This document shows positions 62,012 to 64,000 of a stretch of 64,000 nucleotides of DNA, in pieces (the first letter of the stretch is position 1; every line of letters begins with the position of its first letter). The notes below the pieces were generated by a model, which saw only the letters and a program-made list of their open reading frames with translations, had not been told where the DNA came from and made no database searches. The position numbers and the translations under genes were made by a program. Source of the DNA: Methylocystis sp. L43 (GTDB lineage Bacteria > Pseudomonadota > Alphaproteobacteria > Rhizobiales > Beijerinckiaceae); NCBI RefSeq assembly GCF_015709525.1, contig NZ_JADNRA010000036.1, positions 124,001 to 188,000 of the forward strand, read 5' to 3'.

Positions 62012-62806
62012 ATGACGAATCTGACCGACCCGCTTTTCACGAACGAAGACGCCGCCCGCGCGCATTTCGAGAAAATCCGCTGGCCCGACGGCAAGCCCGT
62101 CTGCCCGCACTGCGGCGTTGTCGATCAGGCGACGCGCCTTGAAGGAAAGTCGCATCGCCCCGGCTTATTCGTCTGCCGCGCTTGCCGCGAGCACTTCACC
62201 GTGACGGTCGGAACCGTCATGGAGTCCTCTCACGTCCCGCTCCATAAATGGGCGCTCGGCTTTCACCTGATGGCGTCCAGCAAGAAAGGCATTAGCGCTC
62301 ACCAGTTGATGCGCAATCTTGGCCTCGGCTCCTATCGGACGGCATGGTTCATGGCGCATCGCATTCGCGAGGCGATGGCGGACCGCGACCCGGAGCCCCT
62401 TGGAGGCAAGGGAAAGACGGATGAGGTCGACGAAACCTATATTGGCAAGCCGGACTCAACTTTCGTCAACGGCAAGGGATGGGTGGGCAAGCGCGGCACG
62501 GCGACGAAGCGAAAGGTGCTGACGATGGTTGAGCGCGGCGGTCGCTGCGTCTCTATCAAGGTCGACGATCTCACCATCCCGACGATTAAGAAGATTTTGG
62601 GCGCGCATATCGTGCTCGACTCAACTCTCAACACGGACGAAGCGCAGTTCTACAAGCAGCCCGGCAAAGCGTTCGCAGCGCATGAGGCGGTCAATCAAGG
62701 CAACGGCGAATATGCGCGCGGCGAAACGACGACGAACAAGTTGAAGGATATTTCGGCATTTTCAAACGCGGAATGCGTGGCGTGTATCACCACTGTGGAA
62801 GCTTAG
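62012..62806 (+). pseudogene. IS1595-family transposase, frameshifted and truncated
   Basis: Open for 264 codons. The N-terminal zinc ribbon (CPHCGVV, CRACREHF), GTVMESSHVPLHKWALGFHL and the catalytic region (DEVDETYIGKP, later IVLDSTLNTDEAQFY) match IS1595 transposases. At about 62738 one base is missing: after AAC the frame reads NKLKDIS, while the +1 frame restores EGYFGIFKRGMRGVYHHCG, the conserved third catalytic block with its Glu. Sequence then diverges, so the normal last 30 or so residues are absent. The protein as encoded should be inactive. Confidence 0.88.
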
Positions 62807-62967
62807 GCGTCTTTTGGCTTGGCTCGAACTCTTCGACGCGCTTTAGTCTCGGCTTGCGGCTGAGCGCGCTCCGCCTTACCGACAATTTCCCTGCTCGGCT
62901 TTGGCGGCGTGTTCAGCGCGCGGCGGATCGCGTCATCACGCCTTGCGTCAATTTCATCGTCTCTCAT
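62803..62967 (-). CDS. small basic protein, IS1595-associated
   Basis: 54 residues from the ATG at 62967. MRDDEIDARRDDAIRRALNT then PPKPSREIVGK resembles short proteins commonly annotated beside mobile-element genes in Rhizobiales (RRDEAIRRALNTPPKP type). The C-terminus is Arg/Lys-rich. Convergent with the transposase remnant, overlapping it by four bases. Function unknown; possibly a DNA-binding accessory or antitoxin-like protein. Confidence 0.5.
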   Translation of the reverse strand: MRDDEIDARRDDAIRRALNTPPKPSREIVGKAERAQPQAETKARRRVRAKPKDA

Positions 62968-62989
62968 ATTACAGGCCTCGCCCTTCGCC

Positions 62990-63814
62990 ATGCCCAAAAC
63001 CCCAGATCACAAACAACGTTGTATCTTCTGCGACGTCATCTATACGCCAGAAAACAAGCGGTCAGGCGAGCATATATGGCCCGAGTGGATGCATCCGCTT
63101 CTCTCAGGCAAGCGGAAAAGCCATATGGGCTCAAAAATAAAAGGCCGGCGGGACATTCAGAACCGCAAAGTTTTCATTTGGCCTTCGTCAAAAAAGCGCG
63201 CCGGCGATCCAGTGAGCAAGCGCATGAACGTCGTGTGCAGCGGCTGCAACTCCGGGTGGATGTCTCGCACTGAATCATCTGTAAAACCTATATTGTCCAG
63301 GATGATTCTAGGCACACCATGCATTATAACTGAAGATGAACAGACAATACTGGCAAGATGGTCAACGCTAAAAGCGATTATCGCGGAATTTGATGATACT
63401 GAACACATGGCAATTTCTGGTTCTGATAGAAACATGTTCTATCAGAAACAAGAACCGCCGCCTAAATTCAAGATATGGATCGGCTACTACATGGGGAACG
63501 ACTTATTACCTACATACTATAACCACCAAGGAATTCAAGTTACGAAAAAAGGATCATCTATACCTTTCAGTGAAAGCCCAATGTTCAACACACAGGCAAC
63601 CACGATCATCTGTGGAAAATTCTACCTTTATCTCGTTTCGTCTTCGTTCGAAGGTTTCGAAATTAGCTTTCAAGGCTTTGTAAGCCTGCAAATGCGCAGA
63701 ATCTGGCCTGCCCTCGATCGAGTGATCGAGTGGCCTATCGTCCCCGAGATGAACGACGATGACGCTCGACTCGTCTCGAACTCGCTTATGCCTTCGCTCA
63801 TTAAAAACGGGTGA
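62990..63814 (+). CDS. putative HNH/treble-clef nuclease-like protein in the cassette
   Basis: 274 residues. CIFC (Cys11, Cys14), GEHIWPEWMH (His28) and CSGCNSGWM (Cys83, Cys86, Asn87) form the CxxC...EH...CxxCN arrangement of zinc-bound HNH-like domains. The remaining 180 residues are not recognised and have alternating beta/alpha character (FKIWIGYYMGNDLL, TIICGKFYLYLVSS). The 3' two thirds are clearly AT-rich, unlike the window average. No strong ribosome site precedes the ATG at 62990. Catalysis is inferred only. The gene lies inside the inverted-repeat cassette as cargo. Confidence 0.6.
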   Translation: MPKTPDHKQRCIFCDVIYTPENKRSGEHIWPEWMHPLLSGKRKSHMGSKIKGRRDIQNRKVFIWPSSKKRAGDPVSKRMNVVCSGCNSGWMSRTESSVKPILSRMILGTPCIITEDEQTILARWSTLKAIIAEFDDTEHMAISGSDRNMFYQKQEPPPKFKIWIGYYMGNDLLPTYYNHQGIQVTKKGSSIPFSESPMFNTQATTIICGKFYLYLVSSSFEGFEISFQGFVSLQMRRIWPALDRVIEWPIVPEMNDDDARLVSNSLMPSLIKNG

Positions 63815-63853
63815 TTTGCCGGCCTGTCCTTTTTTGCTTGTCATTTTTGTCCT

Positions 63854-63872
63854 CGTTATGTCAAGTGCATAA
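63854..63872. repeat. right terminal inverted repeat of the cassette
   Basis: CGTTATGTCAAGTGCATAA, the inverse of 61953-61971 with one mismatch. It is itself flanked by an outer 9-bp pair TTTTTGTCC (63844-63852) / GGACAAAAA (63877-63885) that could form a hairpin. The sequence from 63886 to the window end shows no gene. Confidence 0.7.
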
Positions 63873-64000
63873 TTGGGACAAAAAAAGAACTTGGCAAAAA
63901 GAACAAATCGTGCACACTGAGGTCAGGGTCAAGCGCGCCGTCCCCTTCTCGCCTTGGCGCGTTTGGCCCCGCCCCTCGCAGCCGCATTGCCGCGCCTAGC

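Larger units (their letters stand above)
61953..63872. mobile_element. IS1595-type cassette bounded by 19-bp inverted repeats
   Basis: Left end TTATGCACTTTACATAACG (61953-61971) and right end CGTTATGTCAAGTGCATAA (63854-63872) are inverse complements with one mismatch. They enclose a degraded transposase, a small basic protein gene and an HNH-like gene, 1,920 bp in all. Interior sequence near 63280-63660 is strongly AT-rich. No 8-bp target duplication is obvious (AAAGGGTC on the left, TTGGGACA on the right), consistent with an old, decayed insertion or with ends slightly misplaced. Confidence 0.7.

Noticed and set aside
63887-63908. GAAC..GAAC pair near the right edge as a LexA (SOS) box
   Set aside because: The spacer is 10 bases, whereas the alphaproteobacterial site needs GAAC-N7-GAAC.

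Overview
The window reads as chromosomal DNA of a high-GC alphaproteobacterium. It is dense with genes on both strands and rich in GCGC tracts. It carries gene sets typical of the Hyphomicrobiales (Rhizobiales): the sdhE-mfd pair, lptC-lptA, a DivJ/PdhS-type histidine kinase, a PodJ-like coiled-coil/Sel1 protein, DUF1491, DUF2336, DUF3175 and a Fur/Zur regulator. Abundant short REP-like palindromes between genes fit the same group. A Methylocystis/Methylosinus-like methanotroph is plausible because there is a copper-handling locus and a methylmalonyl-CoA mutase, but nothing in the window proves it.

Layout. 1-2.3 kb: the 3' end of an EamA permease, then a visibly AT-rich insert with an unknown membrane protein, then an orphan Phd/YefM antitoxin. 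2.4-10.7 kb: lepA, a coiled-coil protein, a DivJ-like kinase overlapping a peptidoglycan-binding protein, DUF1491, DUF2336, and a CAP-domain lipoprotein behind a large MscS-type channel. 13.4-22.3 kb: a KamA-type radical SAM enzyme, argG, zur, two TPM-domain proteins, purD, and ettA behind a clear terminator. 22.4-33.1 kb: a VapBC-type toxin-antitoxin pair, DUF3175, two lytic transglycosylases, lptA/lptC, an RNase D, an AI-2E transporter and a 1,198-residue PodJ-like protein. 33.4-41.8 kb: a beta-oxidation cluster (acyl-CoA dehydrogenase, thiolase, FadB-type enzyme) bracketed by REP doublets, then lgt, a MidA-type methyltransferase and pgeF. 41.9-46.3 kb: a TonB-like protein and a probable copper locus, made of a Tat-exported multicopper oxidase with a Met-rich loop facing a Met/His-rich Spy-like periplasmic protein. 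46.3-50.4 kb: mfd, sdhE and tRNA-Asp. 50.7-61.9 kb: small secreted proteins, DUF2254, methylmalonyl-CoA mutase, PsiE, a MOSC protein, cytochrome c, UspA, an orphan T4-gp19-type tail-tube protein, a secreted GH17-like glucanase, a methyltransferase and a YheT-type hydrolase.

61.9-63.9 kb is the most distinctive stretch. Two 19-bp inverted repeats with one mismatch (61953-61971 and 63854-63872) bound a 1.9-kb cassette. It holds a frameshifted and truncated IS1595-type transposase, a small basic protein, and a partly AT-rich gene for an HNH/treble-clef-like protein. This looks like a decayed transposon with a nuclease-like cargo gene. Its left end appears to have cut a small gene that was translationally coupled to the YheT-type hydrolase.

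How the genes work together: most of the window is housekeeping, covering translation factors, arginine and purine synthesis, LPS transport, lipoprotein maturation, DNA repair and fatty-acid oxidation. Envelope remodelling is well represented (two transglycosylases, LptA/LptC, Lgt, a peptidoglycan-binding protein, PodJ-like, DivJ-like). The accessory content lies in the two AT-rich inserts, the toxin-antitoxin genes, the orphan tail-tube gene and the REP elements. No CRISPR array, rRNA operon or replication origin was seen.
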